DNA from: Phlebotomus papatasi | Taxonomy: Eukaryota; Arthropoda; Insecta; Diptera; Psychodidae | Reading direction: 5' to 3' | DNA: 64,000 nucleotides | NCBI RefSeq assembly: GCF_024763615.1 | Contig: NC_077222.1 | Coordinates: forward strand, 78,926,001-78,990,000 | Shown here: one piece after another, positions 43,701 to 56,900 of the stretch | Layout of the letters: each line of letters opens with the position of its first letter | Position numbering within the stretch: the first letter of the stretch is position 1 | Notes under the pieces: generated by a model | The model's input: the letters and a program-made list of their open reading frames with translations, nothing else | Database searches by the model: none | Told to the model about the DNA's origin: nothing | Made by a program: the position numbers and the translations under genes

Positions 43701-45326
43701 TGTTAGGTAATTTTGTCGAAATTGATTACGTAAATTTTGATACATATTGAAATTAATGGTTTCTAATCATCACTTAATGACTCTTTACTCAATCACAAAA
43801 AAAAAACAATTCTGAATTCCTCGGGATTTCAGAACCTTTCATATAAATAAAATCTTGGTCAAATAAAAGTGGGAGGGTTTGACTTATGACCTTAATGATC
43901 TTGAAAAAACAACTACATATTTTCTTGAGGTAAATGACCAAATGATTCCTCCATCCCGGAACAAGGTCTTCCAGGAGAAAGAAGGGCATGTTCATCCATT
44001 CATATTCTTTAATTATATCCATTCATAAGGTCAATTTGTGGGAGTCAGCTAATTTTCAATGTCTTAGAGACCCGAAATCGATACATCGAACTGGTTCATT
44101 CGTTTCACTCAAACAGTTAGACAGAAAAATGGAAGGTGGGGGTCACGCTAAGTATCTCAAAACCAAAGGACTATATAAAGATTTCTTTTTTAACAAAAAA
44201 AAAAAAGAAATTTTACCTGAGCAGTAAAATCAGCAGCAGCCTTGGGAGGCTGATTCTTGGAGTCCCCAGCCACATATCCGCGACGAAGCTCCTTCACTGA
44301 CACGTTCTTCACGTTGAAGCCAACATTGTCACCTGGCATGGCTTCGGCCAGAGCTTCATGATGCATCTCAACGGACTTCACCTCAGTCGTGAGATTCACA
44401 GGAGCAAACACCACGACCATTCCTGAAAGAATACCCAGTCAGGAGAGGACCTTCTATTTTTAGAATCTTGTATTTTATCTCCAAAATCTTTTAAATTTCA
44501 AACCTGGCTTGAGGATGCCAGTTTCCACACGGCCCACTGGAACGGTTCCGATGCCGCCAATCTTGTAGACATCCTGAAGTGGAAGTCGCAAGGGTTTGTC
44601 TGTGGGTCGAGATGGTGGTAAGATTGCATCGAGAGCATCAATGAGAGTGCGTCCTTCGACTTTTCCCTCTTTGCGGTCAATGGACCATCCCTTGAACCAG
44701 GGCATCTTCTCGCTCACTTCCAGCATATTGTCCCCATGCCATCCACTAATGGGCACAAAGGCTACAGCAGCAGGATTGTAGCCGATCTTCTTGATGTACG
44801 AAGACACCTCCTTCTTGATTTCTTCATAGCGAGCTTCGTGGTAGGGCGGCTCAGTTGAATCCATCTTATTGACGCCCACAATCAACTGTTTCACGCCCAA
44901 GGTGAAAGCCAATAGAGCATGCTCGCGAGTCTGCCCATTCTTGGAGATTCCTGCCTCGAACTCTCCAGTACCAGCTGCTACAATCAGTACAGCACAGTCA
45001 GCTTGAGAAGTCCCAGTAATCATGTTCTTGATGAAATCCCTGTGGCCAGGAGCATCAATGATGGTGATGTAGTACTTGGCCGTCTCAAATTTCCATAGAG
45101 CAATGTCTATGGTGATACCACGCTCACGCTCAGCCTTCAGCTTATCCAGTACCCAGGCGTACTTGAAGGATCCCTTGCCCATTTCCTGAGCCTCTTTCTC
45201 AAACTTCTCGATGGTACGCTTGTCGATGCCTCCGCACTTGTAGATCAAATGGCCAGTGGTTGTGGACTTACCAGAGTCCACATGACCAATCACGACGATG
45301 TTAATATGAATCTTTTCTTTGCCCAT
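40742..45326 (-). CDS. eEF1A: Translation elongation factor 1-alpha
   Basis: Exons 44504-45326, 44217-44422 and 40742-41101 join in phases 1 and 0 to 462 residues, the usual family length. It brings aminoacyl-tRNA to the ribosome as a GTP complex. The GTPase motifs are complete: GHVDSGKST (14-22), DAPGH (91-95), NKMD (153-156) and the SGW of G5 near 194-196; domain 2 begins near KPLRLPLQDVYKIGG and domain 3 ends KVTKAAEKAQKKK. Introns are 81 bp (GTTTGA donor) and 3.1 kb. A further splice acceptor (TTTATTGCAG) at 45371, 45 bases before the ATG, shows that the 5' UTR has an intron. The 3.1-kb intron is filled with repeats. Most insects have one or two copies of this gene; the intact frame suggests this one is functional. 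Confidence 0.97.
41286..42137. mobile_element. CAGTCCCGG-ended element hosting a palindrome
   Basis: Left CACTCAGTCCCGGGATTA, right TAATGCCGGGACTGAG; lies in the EF-1alpha 3.1-kb intron. Most of its left half is the inserted palindrome at 41298-41724. Diverged relatives are at 27010-27120 and 14410-14690. Confidence 0.5.
41298..41724. mobile_element. 427-bp near-perfect palindrome MITE
   Basis: ACTCTTTCGTCTCTTTTGGG and CCCAAAAGAGACGAAAGAGT at the ends, with pairing continued over about 200 bp per arm (ATGAATATTCTATGAAAAAC, AGGATGTCCAAATG, AATTAATTCCTGAGTTTAG). A short loop (ATGATGAAATTGGCTTGCAG) lies near 41505. A diverged copy is at 48777-49018. Confidence 0.7.
42640..43030. repeat. Diverged ~190-bp tandem duplication
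   Basis: Two units share GCCATATGGCTTAAC, CTCTAATTTCTTATCAA, CAATAAAATTG and GGGAACTG(A/G)GCTAAA in the same order. In the EF-1alpha intron. Confidence 0.5.
43059..43240. mobile_element. GTGGGGCACC palindromic MITE, copy 3 (reference copy)
   Basis: GGGGGAAGTGGGGCACCTTT to AAAGGTGCCCCACTTTCTTC, TA on both sides; each arm about 80 bp, with TATCGTGATATAATTTA near the centre. Directly followed by a more diverged copy at about 43267-43482. Confidence 0.72.
43267..43482. mobile_element. GTGGGGCACC MITE, copy 4, diverged
   Basis: GAAGTGGGGCACCTTTG left; AAAAATGCTCCACTTTCC right; inner AATTGAGCCTTATCATGAT. Sits only about 25 bp from copy 3. Confidence 0.5.
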
Positions 45327-45370
45327 CTTCAGGGAGATTTCCTCACTCGGGTTTCACTGTTCTTTTTCAA

Positions 45371-45796
45371 CTGCAATAAAGGATTACTTCGATTAGGGTT
45401 TCTGGATTTTTTTTTAAATCTTGTTACTGAGATTTTTATTAATTTTTTTTTCACCAAAAATTACTTTTTTGTTTGTTTTATTGGGTTTACTAGTTAAAAC
45501 GTGTTGAGATTTCTTTAATCGAGCGTAAAAGAGAATAAAACAATATTCATAGTAATCTTCCATACTAAAATAAATTACTACGATTATCCTGTAATGGAAG
45601 TAGCATGACTATCGTAGTAGGGGGAAGTGGGGCACCTTTGAAATCGGGATTTTTCATCTATTTTTAAATAAAATTGAGCCATATCATGATATAATTTAGC
45701 TGCGCAAACAAATTAAGAATCTAAAGGCGATTAGGCTCAATTTTATTTAAAAATAGGTGAAAAATCGCAATTTCAAAGGTGCCCCACTTCCCCCTA
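45371..45796. other. 5' UTR intron of EF-1alpha, start of it, with a MITE
   Basis: The intron acceptor is at 45371-45372. A clean GTGGGGCACC MITE lies at 45620-45794 (GGGGGAAGTGGGGCACC to GGTGCCCCACTTCCCCC, TA both sides). It splits an older repeat with ACTACGATTATC / GATTATCTTAG words. Confidence 0.6.
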
Positions 45797-48700
45797 TAAT
45801 TTCCAACGATTATCTTAGCAAATCGTTCAAGTTTCAGATCAAAATTCAATTTCTGCTTTTTGGATGAATTACAACGATTATTATCTTTCTTTTTTTTTGA
45901 AAATTCAACTGATAAATTTCATTTAGTTTTTCTATGTTATCTAATTTAAAAGCATAATTGTCCTGTTGAAAAATTAACTTTTTACTACGATAAGCCTTGA
46001 AGTTGAAAATTTTACTACGGTAATCGTATTATTCCCATTACATGGGATAATTGTTGTAATTTGTTTTACAGTGGAGAATTTCTACGATTGTTGTTATATT
46101 ATTTTCGACAATCGTTGGAAATACTACTATGATAATCGTGTTAGTTTCATTAAAAAAAAAAGGATAATCGTAGTATTTTTTACAATGTAGGTGAGATTAT
46201 TGAGAATCTAACATGGGTTGCTAGGGGGTTAAGATAAATTATAAAAGAAGCTATAATATAACACACATATTCGTCCTCATGTGATATTAAGTTACTTCAG
46301 ATAAAAAAATCAAATCCATAAGCTTTTTAAAGTTTTCAAATAAACTTTCAAAAAGGTTGAATAGATTGAGCAATAATTTGTCAAATATGCTTCGTAAATG
46401 TCAAATGTTTTGATTGAACAATTAAAGTGGATCCATAAATATTTAACACATAAGAAATAATAAGGTATGTTTCCTTGGAAAACGGTAGAATTAATAAATT
46501 AAATATGAAATGTGTTGACAATTTATACACGATGATGGTTTAAAGTGATTTCTGTTCATTTTTGGTTATTTATTAACCAAATTGGAATATAATATATTTT
46601 GTGGAATTGAATTGAATTTATTTTCCATTTCCTTGTTTTAAGTCGTGTGTTTCTCATTGTTCTCACGATGAAAAATCCCATCATCATTTTGCTACCGAAT
46701 CAAGAAGTTAACGTAGGAAAAACGTTATGTTCACGTTATTAAATAAATATGTTAAAATTAACTTTTTCTTGTGATGATTTTTCCAAAATGTATGTGTGGA
46801 TTGTGTGGAAGAGGACCTTCAAAACAAAAACAATGAGAAAGTCCCACTTTTTTAACTATTTCAATTTTTGAGGCCTCTGCTACATCTTTAGATCAGGAAA
46901 ATTTCATGAAATCAAAATTCATTTGCCTTTCTATTTCAAATGTTTTGTGAATATTCTGGTCATTCTAGTCAGCACTCAATTTAGAGTGAATCTAAATTGA
47001 ATTTCTTGTGATGTTCAAAAGAAGAACAAGAATATGCTAAATAAGAGTGTCTTATGAAAAATTTTTGAGGGGAATACAAGCTCAGCTCAGCTCAGCTTTT
47101 CATTATCTCTTTAAGGACGTGAAGGTCAAAAATTGGAAGTCACAAATTTCTTTCTTTACTTTGTAGTGCAAAACATATGGTCATAGAAAAAAATTGTTTT
47201 TAGGTCACCGGTGATCCAATCGTTCTTAAAGGGTTATCTTGGCTGATTGGGCGACGAAATGACATTTTGGTTTTTTGAATGTGGTTAACGGTTTTTATTT
47301 TAAGAAAGGGGTATGAATTTCGATTTTATGAAATTTTCCTGATGTAAAAGGTGTGCCGGAGCCATTACTGCCCAAATTTAATTTATTTAGGGCTCGAGCA
47401 GACCTTTTATATCAGGACAATTTCACGAAGTCAAAATTCACTACCCTTTCTTAAACGTTTCCCATCTTATGAGACTATCTCACTTTCTCGCTTTCTGTTT
47501 TCTTTTCTTGAACATCAATATAAATTCAATTTAGTTCAATCCAATATTGAAAGCAAGTGGAGAATAATAGGATAGAGATTTGCAAAATATTTGAGAAAGA
47601 AAGGCATGCAGATTTTGATTTCATGAAATTTTCCTGATCTAAAAGGTGTGCCGGAACTATTATTAACCAAATTTAATTTTTTTCTTGACTACATTGAATT
47701 TTTTTGACCAAATTATATTTTTTTATTGCTCAACTATTTTTTCATAAAAAAACATTTTACTAAATTTTAATTATTTTATGCTCAGGATCAGGAAAATTTT
47801 ATAAAGTCAAAATTCACATCCCTTCCCTTCTTAATAGCTTTGCATGTGTCTATCCTAATTCTCCACACTCTTTCATCTTTTGAACATCACACCAAATTAA
47901 ATTTACTGCAGTCCAATTTTGAGACTGAAAAAATGGGTAGACTTATGCAAATCTTTTGGGAAAGAAAGAAAAGTGAATTTTGACTTCATAAAAAAATTCC
48001 TGATCTAAAAAGTTAGCGGAGCCATTACAGAATGAAATAATATATATATATTTTTAATTTTCAAATTAGTTCTGCTATAAATCACAAAAATTTTATGTCC
48101 TATATTTTTCCATTTAACTTTGTTATGAAAGCAAATCTTATCTTAATCTTCCTATCTAATCATTCCTAATAACGGTTTTTCAATTTCAAAGGTTAAAAAG
48201 ACACAGAGAGTGCACTTATCAAGAGAATGGGGGTCATGTTTGGGCTCGTTGGAAAGGTCTTGGAATTTCCGACAAAACTGAACCGGTTCCAATCGATTTT
48301 GGACCGGTAATGGACTTTGTTGATTTTGTAATGGAATTTGAGTGATTTATGATTCGGTTCAAATCAGTTGAGAACCGGTAAACGGTAAATGACGCGAAAG
48401 TACTTTTGTGGTATAATAGCATCTAAGTCACGAGTTCGAGCATTTCGCAGTCTAAGACACTTTGTCACCCCTTTTTTTTAAATTAGTTCTGCTATGAATA
48501 ACAAAAAAAATATTATGTCCTATATTTTCCAATTTAACTTAGGTATAAGAGCAAAGCGTATCTTAATCTTAATTTTTGATCATTTTTTTAAACTTTAACT
48601 TCACTTTTGAATTGTGTTCTGGTTTTACAGTTTTCAAGAATACCAGGAATGGCATTAATTATTAAAATCTTCCCTTCATCATAATTTTTTGGATAAACAT

Positions 48701-50633
48701 ACATTTTCATGAAACTTTTTCATTTTATATGCAAAAAACTTTAGGATTCCCACCTGAATAGGTAACACCCTCTATTAACTCTTTTGCATCATTTTGTGCT
48801 TTTAATATACCCAAAGAAAAATGATTATTCTGGGAAAAACAATTTCTTATACTATTTAGTATCGATAAAACTTCGATTCTTATGGATAATTACACACTAT
48901 AAGGATGCTTAAATCTAGGATATTTTTGCGGAAGCCCGGTAATTTCCTGAGCTAAGATATTTTCGATCAAGAATGTGTAATTTTCTAGCTGGAAATGTTA
49001 CGTTCTCGAAAGAGTTAATCCAGTGAAGAGAATTAATAATTTTTGTAAAACCTTTCTCCTTCTGAGCTGCTTTTATGAAATTATTTTTCCTTTGGAAAAT
49101 CCCTCTCTTGCAAAATATTGCTAAAATATTTCCAAAGCTTTAATATAAGCCGTGCTATCGATATTTTCTGAGAATTCCTGGAACATGCAATTATTTTCCC
49201 AGGACATGTATTTCCTTGAAATAGGATTACAACACAATGTAATACATTATATTGAATTTTCTCTCTTTAATGACATTTTGCCTGAGAAAGTGCTTCCCAT
49301 TCTCTCTTTGTAAAATAATATGCCATAAAGGAATATTTTTTTTCTGGTTAGAGGTAATATGGAAAAACTTTTGCCACAACATCAGTTCTTGGAGAGAAAA
49401 TTCTTTATGGGAAAAAGTCCCACGTTTGTGAGCTGGAACTGAAGGAACTTTTGTACAAGTATTTAATTCTTAAAGGAATTAAATTTAGCAAATTTGATGA
49501 AGATATGCTGCGAATTCATTTCCAAAAATACTCTTTGAAAAGAGATTCTATATACTTTGGCTTTTTTTTTGTCCCTTTTGCCATTCTATACTGTGGTTCA
49601 TCGTGTCCCTCCTCCCCATCTGTCTCCTCGAATGGATGCACCGATGCAAATTTTATTTTTGGAATATTTGAAGAACAAAAACGACTCAGCAGAAAATTGC
49701 TGCAATTTTCACATGCAACCGATCTTCTTTCTGTTCTTGCAATCCTCCAAGGAATTTGAGAAACTTTTCTATACTTCCACGGGGGAGATGTTCTCTTTTT
49801 TTTCAACTAAAAGGGGTGCTTGGGGGGAGGAAATTGATTTGGCAAATGGCGTCTAGAGAACCGGCGTGCCACCCACCAGAATATATCCCAAAAAACCCAT
49901 CCCAAAATTTTGCCTCTGTCGCATTGATGTTGGGAGGCAAAAAGGAATAGAAAAGCTTTGGATTTTCATCGGGAAATTTTGTCGTGAATTTTCACACGGT
50001 GGGAAAAGAGATTAGTGGGGTGGAAAATCTGATGGAAAAGCGAAAAAAATGGAAGGAGACGTGAAAAAATCATATGAAAAATAACGCTTAAATGAAACCA
50101 ACAGTGTGGAGATTTTTTTTTGCCAAAGACCTGAGAAATTGAGGCTTTATTGGGGAAAATCAATTATTTCCGGGAGGTAAAAGGCTTTTCAAAGTAAATT
50201 TACCACCCCACGTTTTTCCTTGATAGTCTAAACTCCCATCCGATATCGGCTTTTTTCAGGAAAATTTTCCAATTTTGTGTTATTCAGACGACAAACATTG
50301 CTAAAATTCGCGCCAATTTGAAGCACAAAGTCAAAAAGCTCGATTAGAAATGCGGAAATTATGATTTTTTCTGAGGAAAATCAATCCCAAGATGGAAGCC
50401 GGCATTTTCCCGAATGTATAAGAAAATTCTATTAATCCTCCCAGACACTCTTGGGATTGGGAAATACTCTCCCTCATTGCCTACAGGATTGTGAAAAATT
50501 CTTAAGAGAGAACACTTAAAAGATGAAGTACCTCTTGGTGAGATTGTGGGATGCAAAAATGGAGTCACCAGGAACCACCACACAATTTTTTTTTTCCACA
50601 GTCAAAGGAGTCACACACAGAGCTTCCACTCAC
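45797..50633. other. Probable EF-1alpha 5' UTR intron, repeats only
   Basis: 46870-48020 is a patchwork of diverged direct and inverted copies of a unit containing GATC(A/T)GGAAAATTTCATGAA, AGTCAAAATTCA and AAGGTGTGCCGGA. At 47095-47235 a 141-bp TTAA-type element has CTTTAAGGACG and CGTTCTTAAAGGG ends. 48160-48480 is CCGGTT/AACCGG repeat copy 4 (minus). 48777-49018 is a diverged relative of the palindrome at 41298. No coding exon recognised; frames at 49451-49856 lack family motifs. Confidence 0.45.
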
Positions 50634-50745
50634 CACGAGCACGTACGAACGAAAGAACAAATTTTTCAGTCACGGTCTCACCACTGAGATGCTCCTGCGC
50701 TCTGGCAATCCCGGGAACACTCGACAGTCATCCGATCGATAAATA
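50634..50745 (-). promoter_or_regulatory. Candidate promoter and 5' UTR exon of EF-1alpha
   Basis: On the minus strand TATTTAT (50745-50739) is followed by an untranslated stretch with a TCTTTCGTTCGTACGTGC end and a strong donor GCTCGTG/GTGAGTGG at 50634/50633. The next acceptor of matching type on that strand is the one before the EF-1alpha ATG at 45371. It lies just downstream of the GCC185 3' end. Assignment to EF-1alpha is inference; no other minus-strand gene is seen between. Confidence 0.35.
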
Positions 50746-50962
50746 GAATCTCTGTGGCGGATTGTCTATTGTTGCTCATCTCTCCATCTCACGGTGAACG
50801 AAGCTTAATGGGGAGCTACCAAGGGCGTCTTGGGAATGGGGAGTTGAGGTCAGGACAATGGGAATCCAATTTAATTCAAATTGACGGAAAAAATACTCAT
50901 TTCTGTTGAATTTTTCTATTTTAAAATCATTTTTACAATTTAACACAAAATTTTAATCCAAT

Positions 50963-53900
50963 TTATTGATGATTAGACCAAATAGGAAGAAAACTGCTCC
51001 AACCGAGTCCTTCACCACCTCGTGCTACAGATTGCAGCTTCTGTGTCTCTTCTGGACTCAGCTTAAGAATTGTATTCAGCACAGGTACCAGATGAGCCTT
51101 CTCATCACCATTGCTAAGAGTCAGGAACTGGAATTTAATAATAAATAAATAAATGGCCAACATTTTACCTACGGGAAGAAAAGATATGGGGCAGTTTCAC
51201 TAAGGGGCATTTAAAAATGAGCTTTTAGCAGTCCCTAAGAATTTTATCACAATTGTTAATTCAAATTTGGATGCTATTCAAACACTGCACTGAGAGAAAT
51301 CCGAAAAAGTTAAAATAGCATTCCGGAAATGTTTATTTTACCCGTTTTACCCTGCAGTATTGATCCGAAATCGGTGTAAATATTATGCTTTTTAGGTGTA
51401 TTAGGGGTTAAAGTTATCCTTTTTCATGTTAATTTTACCCTTAGAAAGGTGTAAAATTAACATAAAAAAATGTTGATATATTTTTACACTTAAAAAGTGT
51501 TAAAGTTATGAGGAAAAAAAGTTAATCGTACCCCCTTTTTTCTCATTGCATCAGCTTATAATGCGTTCAATGCGTGATTTGTGTTTTTTGTAGGGAAAGC
51601 GAGCTACCTTCGAACGACCCAATGCAATGGAGGTCATTAATGGAGGTTATGCAGATTTTCTAGGGAGAAATTCTGCCGAGAATCTGCAGATTTTCGGTAG
51701 AAATTCTGCCGAAAATCTACAATTTTCTACGCAGAAATTCTGCCGAAAATCTACAGATTTTCTCTGAATGTACTAGAATATACCGTTAAAATTCAAAAAA
51801 CCTCCGAGTAAAATCGGCAGGCAGAGCAATGATTTGACGGGTTCAGTGAAAAATATTCCATCTTTTCTGACACAGCTGTCTGGAAAGTCTGGAATGTAGA
51901 TAATAATCCACAGAAAATCGGCAAAATATCTACAGAAATTCGTCAGAATATGCACTAGAATTCGTCAGAAAATCTTCAAAAAATTCTGACGAATTTTGTC
52001 CCAAGCTCAAATAAAATTCGTAGGAATATCTACAGATTTCTCGGCAGATTTTCAGCAGAGGTGTAGATATTTTCTGCAGAAATCTTAAAGATATCTGACG
52101 GGAAACCTTGTATCCAAGCGGGAACTATACTTTTTTGCCAATATGGCCGATAATTTTGACATTTGGCAGCGAGGGAGATTGCTTTCGGGGAAGTTTTTCC
52201 TATTCTTCCTGATTTTGGTGAATTCTGATTGTCCAGAAGTGTTTTTTTTGGCTCTTGAGAAAGCTTAATGTGTCTGCAATAACATCGTGTTGAGAGAAAT
52301 GTGTGTTAAAGTGTTATTGTGTGAAATATTTTGAGGAATCTGTTGGCAAGCAGGAACTTTGTGTCTTCTTGACCACTTCCTGGACATCTCAGAATGATAC
52401 TGGTCAATAATTCTTCTTGTTTTAGTGATCGACATTGTAAAGAAGTCATTTGACACGCAAAAATAATTCACAAAATTGATATTATTGGCTTTTGGAAAAT
52501 TCAAGTTTGTCTCCTTTTCGTTCTTTTGGGGACGAGAGTACCAATGAGTTTTCAAATTTCCCAGAGGCGGAAAAAATTATTTCTCTCTAAAAGTGTCATA
52601 TTTGACCACTAAGACTTACAATAAAGTGAGTTTTACTGAAATGCGTTCGCTGGATATGTTGTGGTCCGGAAAGAGTCAAGGTTTTTCGAGTTTTATGAAC
52701 TTGATTTCAAGGAAGAGGTAGGGCAAATGTCCTAATTCAAAACCATTTCCAGACGCTTTGACTTTCACAGAAGATTCAACACATTAAGTTCATATTTTTT
52801 CTGAAAGGAATTACATAAATTTGCTCCTTGACTCTTCTAGAATGTTACTGTTTAGTGAAAATTCTTTAGATATAATTTGAAAACTTCTTAAATACAAGAA
52901 GAATACGCGAGGGTAAAATGCTTCTATTGGAAACATATTAATCCAAATGGAGACAAGGGAAAGTTTCTAATTGGAGACAAACAGTGTAAGTCAAACCGCG
53001 ATGAAAGGCTTCCAAAACCTTGTTGAGTTGCTCTTGAGTGCACGATTTGTTCTTATTCCTGGTCTTTTCTTCTTTCCCATCTAAAACAATAAGAAAATCT
53101 CTCCAAAAAAAAATCATATTTCCGGGGTTTCATATTGAAGCATTTACAGACACTTCAGAAAAACCCTTTTTGTTCACGAAATTAGTAATTATTTCATTTG
53201 AAAACTTCACGTACCGTTTATAAAGATTAGCACTTAATTTAATTAAAATTAGCCAGAAATATGACATAAATGTTAAACGAAATGAATAAACAACCGTCAC
53301 TTTATTGTGTTTTTCATTGGAAAACATGGTCGATCGATGAAAACTTCGATGTTGAAAAGGTACACTTTTAATTTTTCTGAGAAATTAATAAATTAAAATT
53401 CGTGAATATGAATGGATTTTCGCTTTATTTGGAGCAAAATTAACTATATAATGAAACTGAGGTATAGAAAATATATAAATATAGTAATTTAGTACTGTAT
53501 TTATCATGATATATACAAGGAAATATAATTAATATCAAACCAAAGACAACGAAATTTGGAATAAACTCGATACACTACCATGCAATAAATAACTATAACA
53601 ATTTACCAACCAAACTTAAAAATGCAAATGAAAATGTTAAATTTAAGAAGTTATTGATAGATGGGCTTTAGGAGGAATCACCGGAGAATCGGTTGCAACA
53701 ACGAAAAAGAAAAAACTAATTGTATAGTCTTAATATAGAATCTATGGATTTGTAAGACACTAAGTGTAACAATAAATTGAATTGAATTGAATTGAGAACA
53801 GTGACGTTTCCATTTAGAGTAGTGAAAAATTTCCATTTAAAGCAGGTTATGAATTAGCTTAATTTACCCTACCCGATTTTCAGATTGCGGCACATGATGA

Positions 53901-56900
53901 TTAGATAATGTGAAATTATGTGAACTCAACTCACCTTGAAAATGACATTCTTCAAATACTCGGAATTATGCAAGTGAGCCTCCCGTTCGAGGGATCTCTG
54001 TTGTCGCCGCACTTCCTCCTTCAGCATCTCATTGAGTTGCGTCAACTTAGCCAAGTCCTGCTCAGCTTCTGCCAGAAGAGCAGTTAAGTGTTTAATGTGA
54101 TTTTCACTGGCCTGCAACTTCTCCTTCGTTGCCTGGAGTTCGGCATTTGGCGAAACAGATCCGCCTACGGCACCCTCGTAAGTAGGCGCATGATCTTCAA
54201 ATGGTGAATTGAGAAGTTCATCCAGTGGAATCAAGTCTCGACGTCCTCGACTAATTTTTCGTGTTACTGCATTGGATGATTGGGAGGTATTTTCTGATCC
54301 CTCTCCATCTTCTCGTTCCATCAGCATGAGGTCCATTTTCTGTTCATCCGTTGTGGCCAGATCAAAAGGAAATCTCGCTCGTTCTTCTTTTCGTACATCA
54401 GGAATATTGGCTGTTTCAGTAGGAACTTCTGGTTGAACTCGAATATTGGCCAATTCCTTGGAGTACTTCTCGTGTAGATCATCAATTTGGGTCTTGAAGC
54501 ACGCATTGAGTGTTTCAATGTGAAGACGCTGGACTTTCAGAGCTTCTTGATGATCCTGTAGTTGTTTCTTGTTGGCCTCGATGAGACTCTCGTTGGTTAA
54601 ACGTGTTTCCTCGAGTTGTGTCATCAACTCCTTGAGACGCGTCTGCGAACGGACTTTATCATCCTGAAACACTTTCACCATACGCTCAAGTTCATCATGC
54701 TGCTGCTTTAGGGCTCCATGGCGATTGTTCAAACTGTTCACTGTACTCTGAAGAGCTGCAACTTCTTCTTCAAGATCTCTCTCACGACTTGTATCCTTTG
54801 TCTCGTGTTTCTTCATAAGAACAGCCTGAGCACGAACTTTATAGTTGGAAAATTCTGCTAGAGTCTCTTCCAATTCCTTTGTCTTCTCTGACATTTCCGT
54901 TCGTAGCCTTGTAATTTCTTCTTCGAGATTGAACACCTGCCTCATGAATTTATCTCGTTCAGCCTGAAGAGTTGAGCCTACTTTCTCAGTTTCTCTACCT
55001 TTCTCAGACAATTGCCCACGAATCTCTTCTAGATCCTGACGACCATTCTCAATTTCCTTGGTTGCCTGATCGAGCTTCATGCGCAATTCTGTTTTATCGT
55101 GATCACTTTCTCTGAGCTTCTTCTGCTGCGAATCAATTTGCTTCTTCAGTTCAACTGAGTGAGTTTGTTCAGATTTGAGGCTCTCCTCGAGAACACGTAT
55201 CTGATCATTCAACACTTTTATGGATTCACGTTGAGTCTCTAGACTCGTTTCAAGATCTGCGACTTGATTCTTCTTAGCATCGAGTTTCTGTGATACTTCA
55301 TTGAGGGATTTCTCGTAAGCATCAATTTCCAAGGAGAGAACATTAGATTTCTTAGCTACAGCTTTAGACTTCTCCAGTTCACTCTTCATGTTCTGCTCCC
55401 TCTGAACGGCCTCTTTGTGTTGATTCTTACTCTCTGCCAAGTTCTTTCGCAATTCGTCAATCTCCTTCTGAAGCTGTCGCTGCGTGATCAGAAAAGCTTC
55501 TTTCTCCTTCTTCAGCGATTTCAATTCACCAAGATCTCCTGAATTTGAATCGAGTTTCTCAACTGTTGTCCTCAATTTTTCATTCTCTTTCTGGAGATTC
55601 TCACGATCCTTCCCTTCAGCTTCCAATGCAGCGATTTGAGCATTTTGTTCACTGACTTTCTTCTTAAGTTTTTGCGCCAGGACACGAAGTTTTCCGTACT
55701 TTTCTTCGAAATTTTCTCCTGAAGTGGATTCTGTGGATTCCTCCAGATGCATCTGGGAAGACGATGTGTTAGGATCAGGAGAGGAAAGTTGACGCTTCTG
55801 CAGTTCTTCAATTCTCTGCTCAGCTTCATGGAGTTGAACAGCTAGCTTGTCATTTGCGGCCTTCAGTGACTCTAAATCAAGTTCCTGCCTTGATATCATC
55901 TCCCCACGTTCCTTCAGAACTTCATTAATCTCCTTCATTTCCTTCAGCAGATCCCCATTCTCTAGCTTATACCGCGATTCCATTTCTTCAAGCTGGAACT
56001 TGTGCTTCTCCAGTTCAGCTTGTTTCTGTTCAGCTTCCTTTTGAGACTTCTTCAGTTCTTGGCTTTGTTCATCCAGGAACTGTTCTTTTTCTTGAATTCT
56101 TATCACCAATTCTGAAGATTTAGCTTCCAAATCTTCAACTTCTTTTTGAAGCTTAGCGTTTTCTTTCTCATGTTTTTCTAGAATTGTTCTCAGTTTCTCT
56201 TCAAATGATTTCGTCAACTCTTCAATTTCTGCTTCTTTCTTCTGAAGAAGATTCTCAGTAGAGAGCTTCTTCTCTGTTAATTCCTGAACTTGAAGCTGGA
56301 GGTTCTCAAATTTACTTTTCTGATCTTCATTGAGAGATAGGGCTTGTTTCTCGAAGCATTCGGTAATTTTAAGGCAATCTGCTTCCTTCTGCTTGATTTC
56401 TTCCTCTAATTTTTGGGATTGTTCAGCCATTTGACGAAGTTTTTCTTGAAGATCTTGAACTTCCTGGCTGTGATTTTCTTTGAACGTGTTGGACTGCTCT
56501 TCTTTTTCTTTCGTCATCCTGGATAACTCCGCTTCTTTCTCTGCTTCCTTCTGCTTCAATTCTTCTTCCAATTTATGGGATCGTTCAGCCAATTCACGAA
56601 GTTTTTCTTGAAGATCCTGAATTTTCTGGTCCTGATTTGCTTTAAGGTTGTTAGATTGCTCTTCCTTTTCTTTCGTCATCCTGGATAACTCCGCTTCTTT
56701 CTCTGCTTCTTTCTGCTTCAATTCTTCTTCCAATTTATGGGATCGTTCAGCCATTTGACGAAGTTTTTCTTGAAGATCGTGGATTTTCTGGTTCTGATTT
56801 GCTTTAAGGGTGTTTGATTGCTCTTCCTTTTCTTTCGTCATCCTGGATAACTCCGCTTCTTTCTCTGCTTCCTTCTGCTTTACTTCTTCTTCCAATTTAT

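Noticed and set aside
49451..49856. Overlapping frames of ~100 residues on both strands
   Set aside because: No recognisable motif, no splice context, and they lie in the probable 5' UTR intron of EF-1alpha.
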